A DNA stretch of 64,000 nt, taken from positions 19,429-83,428 of the forward strand of contig NZ_JAULRU010000256.1 of assembly GCF_030518155.1 (NCBI RefSeq), read 5' to 3'. This stretch comes from Gilvimarinus gilvus. Its GTDB lineage: Bacteria > Pseudomonadota > Gammaproteobacteria > Pseudomonadales > Cellvibrionaceae. The notes under the pieces are model-generated. The model was given only the letters and a program-made list of their open reading frames with translations. It did not search any database and was not told the origin of the DNA. A program made the translations under genes and the position numbers. This document shows, piece by piece, positions 26,552-35,739 of the stretch (the first letter of the stretch is position 1; each line of letters begins with the position of its first letter).

Positions 26552-27169
26552 ATGCTATTTCGTACATTCACCACCTTTATCGGGTGCACCCTATTGGCAG
26601 GCTCCGCAACGGCGGCAAATCTCAATTTTATGGGGCGCAGTATTTCCAGTGAGCTGTCCCCAAAAGAGCTGGAGTCGTTCGTTCACACCGTAAGCAGTGC
26701 ACTGAACGACTCACCTGACTTGGTGACTTTACACTGGCAATCACCCGACGCGGATACCAAAGGTCGGGTTAAAATCAAGTACAGCTATCGCCACAACGAA
26801 ATATTGTGCCGCAAAGCGATACTGGATATTCGGGGGCGGGACGGGCGCCGCGACTTTTTTCACTTTAATGTCTGCCAAAACGGGGACAAATGGGAATTAC
26901 AAAAAACTGAAGCCAGCGATTTTAGCCATGCTCAGTGGCAAACGCTGCATGAGCAGTTCAACCGCGTTATAGCAACAAACCCAGACGGCAAAACCAATAC
27001 ACAAGTGATCGGAGACATCTCCGCCGCCATTACCCCACTGTCAACCACTGCCAATGACCGTGGCAAATGCCGCGTCATGTCTATCGTCATTAGCAATACC
27101 ACCTCCCGCAGCAAGGGTATTTATGAGTTCTGTAATAGCGCGGACGGCTGGAGCCGCTCAGCTCCCTGA
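26552..27169 (+). CDS. Secreted protein of unknown function
   Basis: 205 residues with a signal peptide (MLFRTFTTFIGCTLLAGSATA, cleavage before AN). The ATG at 26552 has AAGGAG seven bases upstream; the same frame is open further up but lacks a ribosome site. I do not recognise the family. The mature protein starts NFMGRSISSELSPKELESFVHTVSSAL, has alternating charged strands (KGRVKIKYSYRHNEILCRKAILDIRGRDGRRDFFHFNVCQ), and contains four Cys (two in the central region, two near the end), possibly disulfides. It converges on the ClsC-like gene with four bases between them. Confidence 0.75.
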   Translation: MLFRTFTTFIGCTLLAGSATAANLNFMGRSISSELSPKELESFVHTVSSALNDSPDLVTLHWQSPDADTKGRVKIKYSYRHNEILCRKAILDIRGRDGRRDFFHFNVCQNGDKWELQKTEASDFSHAQWQTLHEQFNRVIATNPDGKTNTQVIGDISAAITPLSTTANDRGKCRVMSIVISNTTSRSKGIYEFCNSADGWSRSAP

Positions 27170-27173
27170 CCCT

Positions 27174-28730
27174 CTAGAGTTGGGATTCAATCGGCAAAAA
27201 AGACAGGATCGAGCTCATCGCCCTGCGCCACCAGCTGGCGTTGGGCTCTTTACTAAAAGTCTGACCCGAGTGTAGATCTCGCCAGTACAGCTCCCCCTCA
27301 TCATTCAGCGACACCTGGTATGACGTATCATTGAGCAGCTGACGCGTCCCAGTCAAAACGGCTTCTGCCAGCTCCGGGGAGTCTATCAACACCCCCATTT
27401 CGGTATTTAGCCAAGCCGAACGCGGATCTAAATTAAACGACCCGACAAACACCCAGCGTCTATCGACCACAAAAACCTTGGCATGCAAACTTGATGTTGA
27501 GGAAACACTCCAGACCTTACGCTCGGTATTAGGAGTGCGCTTTATTTCAAAAATCTCGGTGCCTGCCGCCAACAGAGCCTCCCGGCTTTGCGCGTAACCA
27601 CTGTGGACGGCAACCACATCTGTGGCCGCCAACGCGTTGGTTACCACGCTAACGGTAACACCTTCTTGTGCGCGCCCGGTCAACAATTGAGTACCCGCTT
27701 GTGCTGGTACAAAATAAGGTGAGATTAGAAAAAGCTCACTTTCGGCATTTTCGAAAAGTTGCCAAAGCCGGTTAACCACCAAAGCATTAGATGAGTCTTT
27801 TTGTTTGAACAGTTGCAAATCGGGGGTGTCAGACCAAACATCAACCGGCGCCCAATAAAGTGCTCTTTCACCCCGGCGAATACTTCCTAGCCAGTCTTGT
27901 GCATTGACAACTTGCAGATATTCAATGGCATTCAGTTGAGCCACGGCTGCGTCAATTTCCGCGCCCGCACGCTTTATTAAATCCGGTGCGGGTGGCTCGC
28001 TGTTTAACACGCTCAAGGGATATACCAGGTCGCTGTTCCAATAATCGTCAAACTGACCGGTCACTGCAGGCACCGAATCGCCTATTAAAAACACATCGGC
28101 ATCGCCAAAGTTCACGCTCTGGTTTGCGCTAAAATATTCGTCTCCAACATTGCGCCCGCCGACGACGCTGGCCAGATTGTCTGCGGTAAGCGACTTGTTG
28201 TGCATGCGGTGATTTAACCGACTAAACTCTCCGAGCAACTGCCAGGCGCGTGCACGGCGCCAATAAAACGGGTTGTAAAGACGAACCTCAATATTGGCAT
28301 GGCTATTCAAAATATTCAGGGGGTAATCACCCGCGCGCTGCTCAAGATCATCCAGTAACAAGCGCACTTTTACTCCGCGCTCGGCCGCCATCCATAGCTC
28401 GCGAAACAAAAGTATTCCGGTGGCGTCACCGTGAAATAGGTAATATTGCACGTCTAGGGTATGTTGCGCCTTACGGATAAGATCAACACGCGCAGCTACC
28501 GCATCGACACCACTTGCCAGCAGACGAACGCCGGTACCAAGGCGATCCCCAGTGGCTCTCAATTCAACATCGAGATCTTTAAAGTATCCCGCCGGAGATG
28601 TGCCAGCCACGTAATGGGCATTGATACCACTTCGCTCGGGCGCCGAGGCACAGCCCAACATAAAGGCACAACTCAGCAGCACCCATTTCGCATCCGGCAA
28701 ACGCCTAATCCACCCGGAGCCTTTATTCAT
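27174..28730 (-). CDS. Phospholipase D family lipoprotein (ClsC/YmdC-like cardiolipin synthase)
   Basis: 518 residues. A lipoprotein signal ends in FMLGC (Cys 27). Two HKD motifs are present: H177-x-K179-x4-D184 (HRMHNKSLTAD) and SLHAKVFVVDRRWVFVGSFN followed by DPRSAWLNTEMG. The overall pattern matches E. coli ClsC, which makes cardiolipin from phosphatidylethanolamine and phosphatidylglycerol with YmdB. No ymdB is adjacent. With cls at 24978, this cell has at least two cardiolipin-type enzymes within 4 kb. Confidence 0.9.
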   Translation of the reverse strand: MNKGSGWIRRLPDAKWVLLSCAFMLGCASAPERSGINAHYVAGTSPAGYFKDLDVELRATGDRLGTGVRLLASGVDAVAARVDLIRKAQHTLDVQYYLFHGDATGILLFRELWMAAERGVKVRLLLDDLEQRAGDYPLNILNSHANIEVRLYNPFYWRRARAWQLLGEFSRLNHRMHNKSLTADNLASVVGGRNVGDEYFSANQSVNFGDADVFLIGDSVPAVTGQFDDYWNSDLVYPLSVLNSEPPAPDLIKRAGAEIDAAVAQLNAIEYLQVVNAQDWLGSIRRGERALYWAPVDVWSDTPDLQLFKQKDSSNALVVNRLWQLFENAESELFLISPYFVPAQAGTQLLTGRAQEGVTVSVVTNALAATDVVAVHSGYAQSREALLAAGTEIFEIKRTPNTERKVWSVSSTSSLHAKVFVVDRRWVFVGSFNLDPRSAWLNTEMGVLIDSPELAEAVLTGTRQLLNDTSYQVSLNDEGELYWRDLHSGQTFSKEPNASWWRRAMSSILSFLPIESQL

Positions 28731-29077
28731 ACCGTATTCCTGTACCTATTCCGGCCATTGTACAATTGCGGATATGACAAACATTAGTCTGTGATTGCGA
28801 CACAAATATCCACGCCTTACAAGCCAAGGCAAGTAGTGCTTTGTCAGGTTCAGATTGCCATTGAAACGCCAGCTCAAACCGGCGCCAGAAACCTCAGCCA
28901 TGACATCGGGCTCTGACAAAAGCCCAATGCTCGGCAATATGCCGGCGGCCAGCCCGTATAACCTCACCCTGCCCTGAGTCACAATAGCGCCCACTGGCTG
29001 CAGCATTAGTGATATTTCAGCCAGTGGCGAGTAAACTCTGGTGCACAGCAACCACCAATAATAATGCTGAGACGACC
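28731..29077. other. Intergenic region, 347 bp
   Basis: Divergent region between the ClsC-like gene and the ThuA-fusion gene. It must contain both promoters. I see no strong palindrome, repeat or convincing coding frame; a 101-residue minus-strand frame here has no family features. Confidence 0.6.
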
Positions 29078-32000
29078 ATGGCCAATATACAGAGTAACAC
29101 CTTAATACTTTTTGCTATTTGTACAATACTTACAGCGTGTGGCGGCGGATCAGGTACCAGCGATTCCGGTAACACAGGCGGCTCGGGCTCCTCAATAGCC
29201 TCCTCTAGCTCTTCGAGCGTATCCTCGCCCTCGGGCTCATGCCCTGCAAATCAAAAGACCCGGTTATGGCCCGGCTATACCAAGCCTGAAAACAGCGCTC
29301 GCATACTGGTCTTCTCTAAAACAGCAGGCTTTCGGCATTCGAGCATTGAAGTAGGCCAGCAAATGCTGGAATCGATCGCACAAGCTAACGACTGGACCGT
29401 GGATATCACCGAAGACGCCACCGACTTTCGATTGGACAATCTCAACCACTACAACACCGTGGTTTGGCTCAGTACCACCGGCGACGTACTTAACAGCGCT
29501 CAGCAACAGGCCTTTGAAGAATATATCGAGCACGGTGGTGGCTATCTGGGCATTCACGCTGCGGCAGACACCGAATACAGTTGGCCTTGGTACGGTGACC
29601 TGGTCGGAGCCTATTTTCACTCGCATCCACAAAATCAAACGGCCACTGTGCACGTAGAAAATGCTCAACATCCAGCAAGCCAGCACCTGGGCGATATCTG
29701 GCAGCACTATGACGAGTGGTACAACTATAGGAACAACCCGCGTGAAGGCGTTGAGGTTGTGCTTAGTTTGGATGAAACCAGCTACGACCCAGGTGAAGGC
29801 GCCATGGGGGATCACCCCATTGCCTGGTACCACACCGTTGGCCTGGGCCGCGCGTTTTACACCGGCCTCGGTCACACCGAACAAGCCTACGCGGACGCAG
29901 ATTTTCAAAATCACATCTTGGGCGCACTGCGTTGGGCGGGAAGGCTAAGCAGCTCAACTCCCGACTGGCAGGGCGCAGCCCCGCCCGACACCGACTTCTC
30001 CACGACGGTCATTGCCAGTGGTGTGGATTTACCCGTTGTTATGGAAATTTCCAAGCAGGGGGAAATGTATGTTATCGGTCGGCGTGGCGCCTTCTATGCA
30101 ATGCGCAACAACCAATTGACGCAAACCGATACAATTGCCACCAACAGTGTTCACGAAGGTGGCCTTATTGGTTTTACTTTAGCCCCTGATTTCACTCAAA
30201 CCCGTCACGCTTATTTTCATTACACAGCGCCGGATTCAGCCACACAGAAAGTCTCACGCATCACGATCAAAGGTGATCACTCACTGGATTTAAGCTCTGA
30301 AGTGGTTGTGCTCGAATATCCCGTAGACTTTGAGTGCTGCCATGTAGCGGGTGACCTGGCCTTCGACTCGTTAAATAATTTGTACATTGCCATCGGCGAT
30401 AACACCAACCCATTCGCCTCCGATGGCTACGCTCCTATTGACGAGCGGCCGGGGCGCAACGTCTTCGACGCCCAGCGCACCTCAGCCAACAGCGCCGACG
30501 TGCGTGGCAGCATTCTGCGCATAAAACCCAATGCCGATGGCGGTTACACAATTCCCGACCGCAATCTGTTCGTGGCTGACAATCAACACCGTGGCGAAAT
30601 ATTTTCTATGGGGCTCCGCAACCCCTATCGAACCGCCCTCGACTCTCTCACCGACCAATTGTTTTGGGGTGACATCGGCCCCGATGCCGGCGGCTCCAAT
30701 CCAACCCGCGGCCCCGGCGGTATTGACGAGATTAATAAAACATACCAAGCAGGCAATTTTGGCTGGCCTTATCTGGCCGGTAACAACATCGCCTACTACG
30801 ATTACGACTTTGCCACGGGTCAATCTGGTGCCTTATTCAGCGCCCATGCTCTGCGCAATTTGTCCGTTAACAATACTGGAAGCATCGAACTACCACCCGC
30901 TCAACCCGCATGGATAAGCATGAGTCACCGCGCCCTTATGGTCGGCGACGTTTACCGCTGGTCCAACAGCATTGCCGATGAGTACAAGCTGCCCAGCTAT
31001 TTTGACGGGCGCCTACTGTTCTGGAATTTTAACAATGACCGTATGTATGAAGTGCACGTCGATGACGATGCGGGCAGCTTCCGCACTTGGCTCGATACCT
31101 CACGGCTCGCCGGCATTATTGATGCAAAAATATCACCGCAAAATCACCGTTTGTACTTACTCGGTTACGGGGGCAACTGCTGCGACTCACCGGCCAACTC
31201 CGGCATGTTGGCAGAAGTTCGTTACACGGGTAGTGGGCCCGAAACGCCGTCACCGACAACGCCAACATATACCGCAGGTGACAGCGTAACCTTTAGTATC
31301 GATGGCAAAATACTAACGGCCCTTGGCAATAACAATTTGGCCCTTGCCGATGCTCCGGCCGGCAATGCCAGTATCTTTTCGTTAGAAAGCGCAACAGGCA
31401 ACCATGTCTATTTACAGTCAGTATCCACAGGGCTATACATTCGTCTGGATGACGCCGGCACTTTGGTGCTCGATGCCACAAACACCGCACAAGCCGAAGC
31501 CTTTGAACTGCAGCAAAATCAAGACGGCAGCTATGCGTTAAAGTCCTCGGGGCTATGCCAATACGTGAGTCTGGCTGGCAGCAGTGATCTATTTTTGTCT
31601 GCTAATGCCAATACGGTAGGCAACTTACAGATCTTTGACTTGAATGCCGCGCAAGCGTGCACGCTCGATGAGTCTCGGGGCATTGCCTGTCGAACCGACG
31701 CCCCCGCCTATCTGAATATGCCCGAGGTGCCGGCCACCGATTTCAGCAACCTGCCTGCGCTCTTGTCGCAAACCGGCGCGTTTGCCGACACGGCCACTTT
31801 AACCCCGGCGCAAAGCTTAATTCCGTACTCGGTTATCGCGCCTTTGTGGTCTGACGGCGCGCAAAAAGACCGATGGTTTTCTTTGCCAACAGGCACCACC
31901 ATCGGCTGGAACGAAAACGAGAAATGGCAGTGGCCAGCGGGCACCGTTTTCGTAAAACACTTCACTTTACCGATCGACGAAAGCGACACCAGTGCAAGGC

Positions 32001-32722
32001 AACGACTGGAAACGCGGCTGCTGGTAGTCGGGGCTGCCGGCAGTGTGTATGGCGCCACCTATAAATGGCGCGACGACAACTCTGACGCCGACCTGCTCAA
32101 CGACGCTTTAAATGAAACCATCACCATTGCCCCAGCCAATGGTGAACGGCAACAAACGTGGACGTACCCAGGCCCCGAAGATTGCCTGGCGTGTCACAAC
32201 ATCGACGCACAGGGTGTGCTCGGTGTTAAAACGGCTGCGCTAAACAGCACATGGCAATACCCATCCGGTGTTACCGACCATCAGCTGTTAACACTCAGTC
32301 ATTTGGGCGCACTTGATACTGTGTTAACCGCAGCCGACTTAACAAGCCTGCCAGCCCATGCCGCGGTAAATGACAACACCGCGAGCCTTGAGTTGCGAGT
32401 TCGCAGTTACTGGGATGTCAACTGCGCCAACTGCCATGGTGTACAGGGCATTGCCAGCCTGTGGGATGCACGCATGACGACACCACTGGACGAACAAGGC
32501 ATTGTCAACGGTGCGCTGGCCAACCAGCGCGACTATCTAACCGAGTACGGGCTGGCAAATCCCGCCGTCGTTAGCCCGGGAAGTCCAGACAATTCCATTT
32601 TATACATTCGCGACAAAAGTGCAGACGTTGGCGATCGAATGCCACCGCTAGGGCGCAACCTGCCCGATGAGGACTACCTACACTTATTGGAGACCTGGAT
32701 TAACCAGTTAGAAACGCCGTAG
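29078..32722 (+). CDS. Modular lipoprotein: ThuA - sugar dehydrogenase propeller - beta-trefoil/fascin-like - diheme c-type domain
   Basis: 1214 residues. Lipobox ILTAC (Cys 21), then a Gly/Ser linker with SSSSSS. Domain 1 (about 74-295) is ThuA-like (ILVFSKTAGFRHSSIEVGQ; GGGYLGIHAAADTEYSWPWYG; HPIAWYHTVGLGRAFYTGLGH). Domain 2 (about 310-715) resembles the PQQ-dependent glucose/sorbosone dehydrogenase propeller (GLIGFTLAPDF; GDLAFDSLNNLYIAIGDN; RGSILRIKP; FSMGLRNPYR; DEINKTYQAGNFGWPYLAGNN). Domain 3 (about 735-870) is a ricin/fascin-like trefoil. Domain 4 (about 890-1214) has two heme c motifs, CLACH (1036-1040) and CANCH (1116-1120), with YWDVNCANCHG and PPLGR. It probably oxidises a sugar in the periplasm and passes electrons to its own hemes. 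The substrate is unknown. Confidence 0.82.
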   Translation: MANIQSNTLILFAICTILTACGGGSGTSDSGNTGGSGSSIASSSSSSVSSPSGSCPANQKTRLWPGYTKPENSARILVFSKTAGFRHSSIEVGQQMLESIAQANDWTVDITEDATDFRLDNLNHYNTVVWLSTTGDVLNSAQQQAFEEYIEHGGGYLGIHAAADTEYSWPWYGDLVGAYFHSHPQNQTATVHVENAQHPASQHLGDIWQHYDEWYNYRNNPREGVEVVLSLDETSYDPGEGAMGDHPIAWYHTVGLGRAFYTGLGHTEQAYADADFQNHILGALRWAGRLSSSTPDWQGAAPPDTDFSTTVIASGVDLPVVMEISKQGEMYVIGRRGAFYAMRNNQLTQTDTIATNSVHEGGLIGFTLAPDFTQTRHAYFHYTAPDSATQKVSRITIKGDHSLDLSSEVVVLEYPVDFECCHVAGDLAFDSLNNLYIAIGDNTNPFASDGYAPIDERPGRNVFDAQRTSANSADVRGSILRIKPNADGGYTIPDRNLFVADNQHRGEIFSMGLRNPYRTALDSLTDQLFWGDIGPDAGGSNPTRGPGGIDEINKTYQAGNFGWPYLAGNNIAYYDYDFATGQSGALFSAHALRNLSVNNTGSIELPPAQPAWISMSHRALMVGDVYRWSNSIADEYKLPSYFDGRLLFWNFNNDRMYEVHVDDDAGSFRTWLDTSRLAGIIDAKISPQNHRLYLLGYGGNCCDSPANSGMLAEVRYTGSGPETPSPTTPTYTAGDSVTFSIDGKILTALGNNNLALADAPAGNASIFSLESATGNHVYLQSVSTGLYIRLDDAGTLVLDATNTAQAEAFELQQNQDGSYALKSSGLCQYVSLAGSSDLFLSANANTVGNLQIFDLNAAQACTLDESRGIACRTDAPAYLNMPEVPATDFSNLPALLSQTGAFADTATLTPAQSLIPYSVIAPLWSDGAQKDRWFSLPTGTTIGWNENEKWQWPAGTVFVKHFTLPIDESDTSARQRLETRLLVVGAAGSVYGATYKWRDDNSDADLLNDALNETITIAPANGERQQTWTYPGPEDCLACHNIDAQGVLGVKTAALNSTWQYPSGVTDHQLLTLSHLGALDTVLTAADLTSLPAHAAVNDNTASLELRVRSYWDVNCANCHGVQGIASLWDARMTTPLDEQGIVNGALANQRDYLTEYGLANPAVVSPGSPDNSILYIRDKSADVGDRMPPLGRNLPDEDYLHLLETWINQLETP

Positions 32723-32756
32723 TTTACTTGGAGCACTGTCGTCACTTGCAAAAAAA

Positions 32757-32783
32757 GGGGGCGCCGAACGGTGCCCCCTTTTT
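32757..32783. terminator. Bidirectional rho-independent terminator
   Basis: A GGGGGCGCCG / CGGTGCCCCC stem (one G-T pair) is flanked by AAAAAA on the left and TTTTT on the right, between two convergent genes. It can work in both directions. Confidence 0.88.
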
Positions 32784-32800
32784 ACACGCAAACTAAAAAT

Positions 32801-34762
32801 TTATATATCTTTCGCCAGTTTTGCGGCACGCACCAATTGCACGAATTCAGTCCGATAACCAAACGGGTCTGACCCTTTATTAGCCTGCGCCAGTGCAATA
32901 ATATCATCCAGTGAATACTGACCAATGTACTCACCGCCACTTAAGTACTGGGCAAACGCAGCTACCGCGATGGAGAAATCTATTTCTTGGCGCAAACTCG
33001 GCGCGATGGAGTTCTCAATTATCGATGCGGTAATTTTTCGTGATTCGCTCTGCTCTGGCAGCTTGTAGCGCAATTTAAAGAACCCAAACTCTTTGGTTTT
33101 ATTGCCGGCTGCTTGCTCATCCTGAACACCATAACGCAGCGGGTCAATGGTTGCCAAGTCAGAGCCGGTGGGAACAATTTCATACAAAGCAGTCACACTG
33201 TGTCCGGCGCCAATGTCACCCGCATCGACTTTATCGTTGTTGAAGTCGGCGCGGTCCAACAAACGGGTTTCATAACCAATCAGGCGATACTCTTTCACCT
33301 GAGCGGGGTTGAACTCAATTTGTATTTTTACATCATTGGCAATCGGGAACAGGGACGAATTAGCCTGATCCACCAACACTTTGCGCGCCTCATTAAGCGA
33401 ATCGATATAGGCGGCAATACCGTTACCATTTTGCGCCAACGTTTGCATCAGATGATCGTTGTAATTACCGCTACCAAAACCAAGTACACTTAAATAAACT
33501 CCGGTTTCGCGCTTTCTTTTCACAAAGCTCTTCAGCTGCTCGGTATCATTAATGCCCACGTTAAAATCACCGTCGGTGGCGAGGATAATCCGGTTAACAG
33601 CTTCTTTATCAAAATTTTGCTCTGCGAGTTGGTAAGCCAGTTCAATACCCTCAGCGCCGGCAGTAGAGCCACCCGCGCGCAGTTGACGCAGCGCGTTAAG
33701 AATTTTGGTTTTATCTTTAATGGCGGTAGGCTCAAGTACAGTGCCGGCTGCGCCTGCGTACACCACGATGGAAAGTGTATCCTCCGGGCTCAGCTGCTCG
33801 ACCAACAGCTCCATTGACTGCACAAGTAGAGGTAATTTATCTGGCTCATTCATTGAACCAGACACGTCCAGCAAGAACACCAGATTGGTGCGTTTATTAA
33901 TAATGGCTGAAGGCTCATAGCCTTTAATACCCACATGCACCAACTTTTTGCCTGGCGCCCAGGGTGAATCAACCACGTGAATTAATGGACGGAAGGGTTG
34001 CTCCGTTGACTCTGCCGACGGGTAACGATAATCAAAATAATTAATCATCTCCTCAGCGCGAACAGCATCGGCCGGAGGTAAACGACCTTCGTTCAAACTG
34101 CGGCGCACAAAACTGTAGGAGGCGGTATCTACATCAATTGAAAACGTTGACACCGGCTGCTCTTGGGTCAACTTAACGTTATTGTGTTTAATTTCTTCGA
34201 ATTCGTCTCTATTTTCTAACTTTTTACCATGGTGAAGTTCGTAGGACATGGAATCTGCCAGTGATAGCCTCGCGGGATTCACCTTGCGTTCGAGTCTTTT
34301 ACCCAGTACTGGTGGGGAGCTTACAGGAGCTGGTGCGGCGTCCATGACCAGCGCGGCAACGTCCTTCTCCGCTGCATAGCGAACTTCGATTGCCTGAGGC
34401 TCGGTGTAGATCACCGCCTCCTCCATAGCAATGTCTTCCAACATTACGGGTTCGTTAGCGACATCTCGGTTCAAAAAGGTCGGCAACACCAATGCAACGC
34501 CCACCAGCAATAAGCCTGCGCTGGCAACACCGCCCAACAATGTACGATTTTCAATAATCATGGCAACTCTCCCGAGTGTGTTTGTTGCCATAAGACGCAA
34601 GCGGGAGAATAATCCTTGGGAATTTTTTTCACTCGACTGCGAGTGCTGCTGTTGCGCAGCCTCTTGTTCAAACTTTTCGCGTGCCAAAGCAATAGCCTTT
34701 CTCCGCGCCGAAGGATCGGGGGTAGGCGTTGTTTGCTCGATATGTCGGTCAAAATCTTTCAT
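32801..34762 (-). CDS. YfbK-like von Willebrand factor A domain protein
   Basis: 653 residues. A cytoplasmic N-terminus of about 72 residues precedes one membrane helix (about 73-95, TLLGGVASAGLLLVGVALVLP). Next come a VWA N-terminal domain (QPVSTFSIDVDTASYSFVRRSLNEGRLPPADAVRAEEMINYF), a VWA domain with the MIDAS motif DVSGSMN (about 298-304), and a C-terminal YfbK-type domain (YRLIGYETRLLDRADFNNDKVDAGDIGAGHSVTALYEIVP). Such proteins often follow an ECF sigma gene, as here with a 4-bp overlap; the short cytoplasmic tail could serve as an anti-sigma region, which is inference. The function of the family is not settled. Confidence 0.88.
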   Translation of the reverse strand: MKDFDRHIEQTTPTPDPSARRKAIALAREKFEQEAAQQQHSQSSEKNSQGLFSRLRLMATNTLGRVAMIIENRTLLGGVASAGLLLVGVALVLPTFLNRDVANEPVMLEDIAMEEAVIYTEPQAIEVRYAAEKDVAALVMDAAPAPVSSPPVLGKRLERKVNPARLSLADSMSYELHHGKKLENRDEFEEIKHNNVKLTQEQPVSTFSIDVDTASYSFVRRSLNEGRLPPADAVRAEEMINYFDYRYPSAESTEQPFRPLIHVVDSPWAPGKKLVHVGIKGYEPSAIINKRTNLVFLLDVSGSMNEPDKLPLLVQSMELLVEQLSPEDTLSIVVYAGAAGTVLEPTAIKDKTKILNALRQLRAGGSTAGAEGIELAYQLAEQNFDKEAVNRIILATDGDFNVGINDTEQLKSFVKRKRETGVYLSVLGFGSGNYNDHLMQTLAQNGNGIAAYIDSLNEARKVLVDQANSSLFPIANDVKIQIEFNPAQVKEYRLIGYETRLLDRADFNNDKVDAGDIGAGHSVTALYEIVPTGSDLATIDPLRYGVQDEQAAGNKTKEFGFFKLRYKLPEQSESRKITASIIENSIAPSLRQEIDFSIAVAAFAQYLSGGEYIGQYSLDDIIALAQANKGSDPFGYRTEFVQLVRAAKLAKDI

Positions 34763-35304
34763 GAGAGTTGCTCTCGTTCGAGCTGTGCCAGATGTTTGCG
34801 AATATCGTGAATCCGCCAGGATATGGTGGCCTCGGACACACTCAGTGCGGCTCCGGCCTCGGCATGACTCAGCCCCTCGAACAGCACCAATAGAGCCGTT
34901 TCTTTGTAGCCTTTGCCCCAGCGGTCGATACGTACCATCAGCTGACTGAGATAAATCTGTGACTCGGCATTGCCGCCTAAACTGGCGACGTCACCTTCGC
35001 TGTATTCCTCGCCATTGTGGCGATTTTCACGGCGCTGCCAGTCTTTCGCGCAGTTGATCACCAAACGATACAACCAAGAGCTAAAGCTCGCCTCAAACCG
35101 GTATTGGCTGATAGCGCCCGCGACTTTCATGCAACTATTCTGAGCGACGTCTTCGGCCGCTCCTTGATCACCGCACCAGCGATAGGCAAAGCGGTACATA
35201 GCATCGTAGTAATGCTCAAGCAACGCCTCAAAGGCATCCGCATCCCCCGACTGGGCGTCGCGTATCAGCTGATCTGTTTTCGCTGTGGTCAGATGGTCGG
35301 TCAT
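34759..35304 (-). CDS. ECF-type RNA polymerase sigma factor
   Basis: 181 residues. Region 2 is LLEHYYDAMYRFAYRWCGDQGAAEDVAQNSCMKV (about 28-61). Region 4 is LLVLFEGLSHAEAGAALSVSEATISWRIHDIRKHLA (about 138-173), with a clear helix-turn-helix. The linker is highly charged (RRENRHNGEEYSEGD). It overlaps the VWA gene by 4 bp and should control, or be controlled by, that membrane protein. No matching -35/-10 pair was identified upstream. Confidence 0.9.
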   Translation of the reverse strand: MTDHLTTAKTDQLIRDAQSGDADAFEALLEHYYDAMYRFAYRWCGDQGAAEDVAQNSCMKVAGAISQYRFEASFSSWLYRLVINCAKDWQRRENRHNGEEYSEGDVASLGGNAESQIYLSQLMVRIDRWGKGYKETALLVLFEGLSHAEAGAALSVSEATISWRIHDIRKHLAQLEREQLS

Positions 35305-35376
35305 CGTTCCTTAGGACGCCTAAGGCGTGAAAATCCTTGGAAATAGTTAACAACTTTGTAGGGTAATGCACCGGCT

Positions 35377-35652
35377 CTAGCAGGCTGTCGGCATAACCGC
35401 ACGACAAGCTAATTGTATTCTACAGTGCGGCAAGAGGTAAGCAATGGCTCCAGCAACGCCGCCAGTTACTCCGGCGAGGGCGTAGTGGAATAATACGACC
35501 CACCTGCCCGGCCAGCCCTGCGGGACTTTCAGGCTTGCCCGTACTCGTCGTTGCCACTTTTCGATGGGTGGGCACACACCGTCAAAGTGGCGCCTAGATT
35601 ACGAACCAGCCTGAGAGTCTGAGTACGTAAGGGGTTTTTCAGCAGCCTGCTG
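35377..35652. mobile_element. MITE-like element, family A, copy 2
   Basis: It starts CTAGCAGGCTGTCGG and ends with GGGTTTTTCAGCAGCCTGCTGG, diverged versions of the copy 1 ends. The right 170 bp are close to copy 1 (shared TCGTTGCCACTTTTCGAT and GCGCCTAGATTACGAACCAG). The left 100 bp are different, so the element is a recombinant or has drifted. Together with the B end at 35703 it accounts for the gap 35305-35739. Confidence 0.78.
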
Positions 35653-35702
35653 GTCCAATCATGCGTAGCTTACGTAACATATCAGACAATCCCATTGACT
35701 TA

Positions 35703-35718
35703 GGAACCTCTGATCAAG
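35703..35718. repeat. Isolated terminal repeat of family B element
   Basis: GGAACCTCTGATCAAG matches the family B left end with one change, preceded by TTAG. No matching right end was found nearby. It sits 21 bp before the esterase ATG. Confidence 0.6.
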
Positions 35719-35739
35719 ACTGTGAAAAAAAGAGCTACA

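Noticed and set aside
28746..29051. 101-residue minus-strand frame between the ClsC-like and ThuA-fusion genes
   Set aside because: No recognisable motif, no ribosome site, atypical composition; treated as intergenic.
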